Below are positions 63,946-64,000 of a DNA stretch of 64,000 nucleotides, piece by piece. Below the pieces are notes generated by a model, which was not told the origin of the DNA, searched no databases, and saw only the letters and a list, made by a program, of their open reading frames with translations. The stretch's first letter is position 1. Every line of letters begins with the position of its first letter. The position numbers were made by a program, and so were the translations under genes. This stretch comes from Rhizobium leguminosarum (GTDB lineage Bacteria; Pseudomonadota; Alphaproteobacteria; Rhizobiales; Rhizobiaceae): positions 186,001 through 250,000 of the forward strand of contig NZ_LWBS01000417.1 of assembly GCF_001652265.1 (NCBI RefSeq), given 5' to 3'.

Positions 63946-64000
63946 TCAAGGGCGCCAGCGCTGCTCAACGGCGCGAAAGGGCAGGGCGGCAATCACGCCG
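63946..64000 (-). CDS. possible C-terminal end of a further minus-strand gene
   Basis: From the window edge an open frame on the minus strand reads GVIAALPFRAVEQRWRP and stops at TGA (63946-63948). It is too short to identify; the composition is natural for this genome. Confidence 0.3.
   Translation of the reverse strand, partial: GVIAALPFRAVEQRWRP

Overview
The window is a gene-dense, GC-rich alphaproteobacterial chromosome segment, most likely from a Rhizobium of the leguminosarum/etli group. The evidence is the gene families present (homospermidine synthase, a GapR/DUF2312 protein, an Omp10-like lipoprotein, DUF1036, DUF1244 and DUF465 proteins), the codon use, and two families of short mosaic intergenic repeats of the kind known from rhizobia. 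I see no tRNA, rRNA, CRISPR array, insertion sequence or prophage.

Layout. Bases 1-10.6 kb hold the end of gltD, a hypothetical protein, an AT-richer GNAT acetyltransferase, a DUF459 SGNH-like protein, an MltB-type lytic transglycosylase, galU, an outer-membrane beta-barrel protein, an arabinose-5-phosphate isomerase (kdsD type) and an NfeD/SPFH pair: largely envelope and polysaccharide-precursor functions. Bases 10.6-20.5 kb, almost all on the minus strand, hold hemH, a LysM-tailed 5'-nucleotidase, a small membrane protein, an Omp10-like lipoprotein, homospermidine synthase, a pabB-pabC-YciI operon and an M3 oligopeptidase. Bases 20.8-28.9 kb hold an orphan sigma-54 response regulator, a DUF882 peptidase-like protein, GapR, DUF1244, an N-formylglutamate amidohydrolase, DUF1036-pyk and a LysE exporter. 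Bases 28.9-38.3 kb are more accessory: a DUF4865/cupin/tautomerase operon opposite a LysR regulator, a dioxygenase behind a possible leader peptide, a threonine dehydratase-like enzyme, gamma-glutamyltranspeptidase, an XRE regulator opposite a frameshifted SDR gene, and an alpha/beta hydrolase. Bases 38.4-44.9 kb hold a TPR protein, rpmJ, purEK, two small DUF465 proteins, an ArsR regulator, a TauE/SafE transporter, a ThiE-like protein and a Sel1-repeat protein.

Bases 45.0-58.8 kb are a complete chemotaxis cluster: STAS, cheY, cheA, cheW, three tandem mcp genes, a second cheW, cheR and cheB, nearly all overlapping or closely spaced. Transcribed away from it is a soluble MCP-like protein with a degenerate signalling tip and a CheZ-like D-x-x-x-Q motif, which I consider the most interesting gene here. 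The three MCPs differ by the number of HAMP-like units (one, two, three), in near-identical 39-residue steps. Bases 58.8-64 kb hold an inositol monophosphatase family gene (suhB), a MotA/ExbB-MotB/OmpA-like pair, and a YCII plus ECF42-type sigma factor operon.

Two mosaic repeat families (five copies each) occupy the intergenic gaps. In several cases the repeat end supplies the stop codon of the adjoining gene, and in one it supplies about the last 14 codons.
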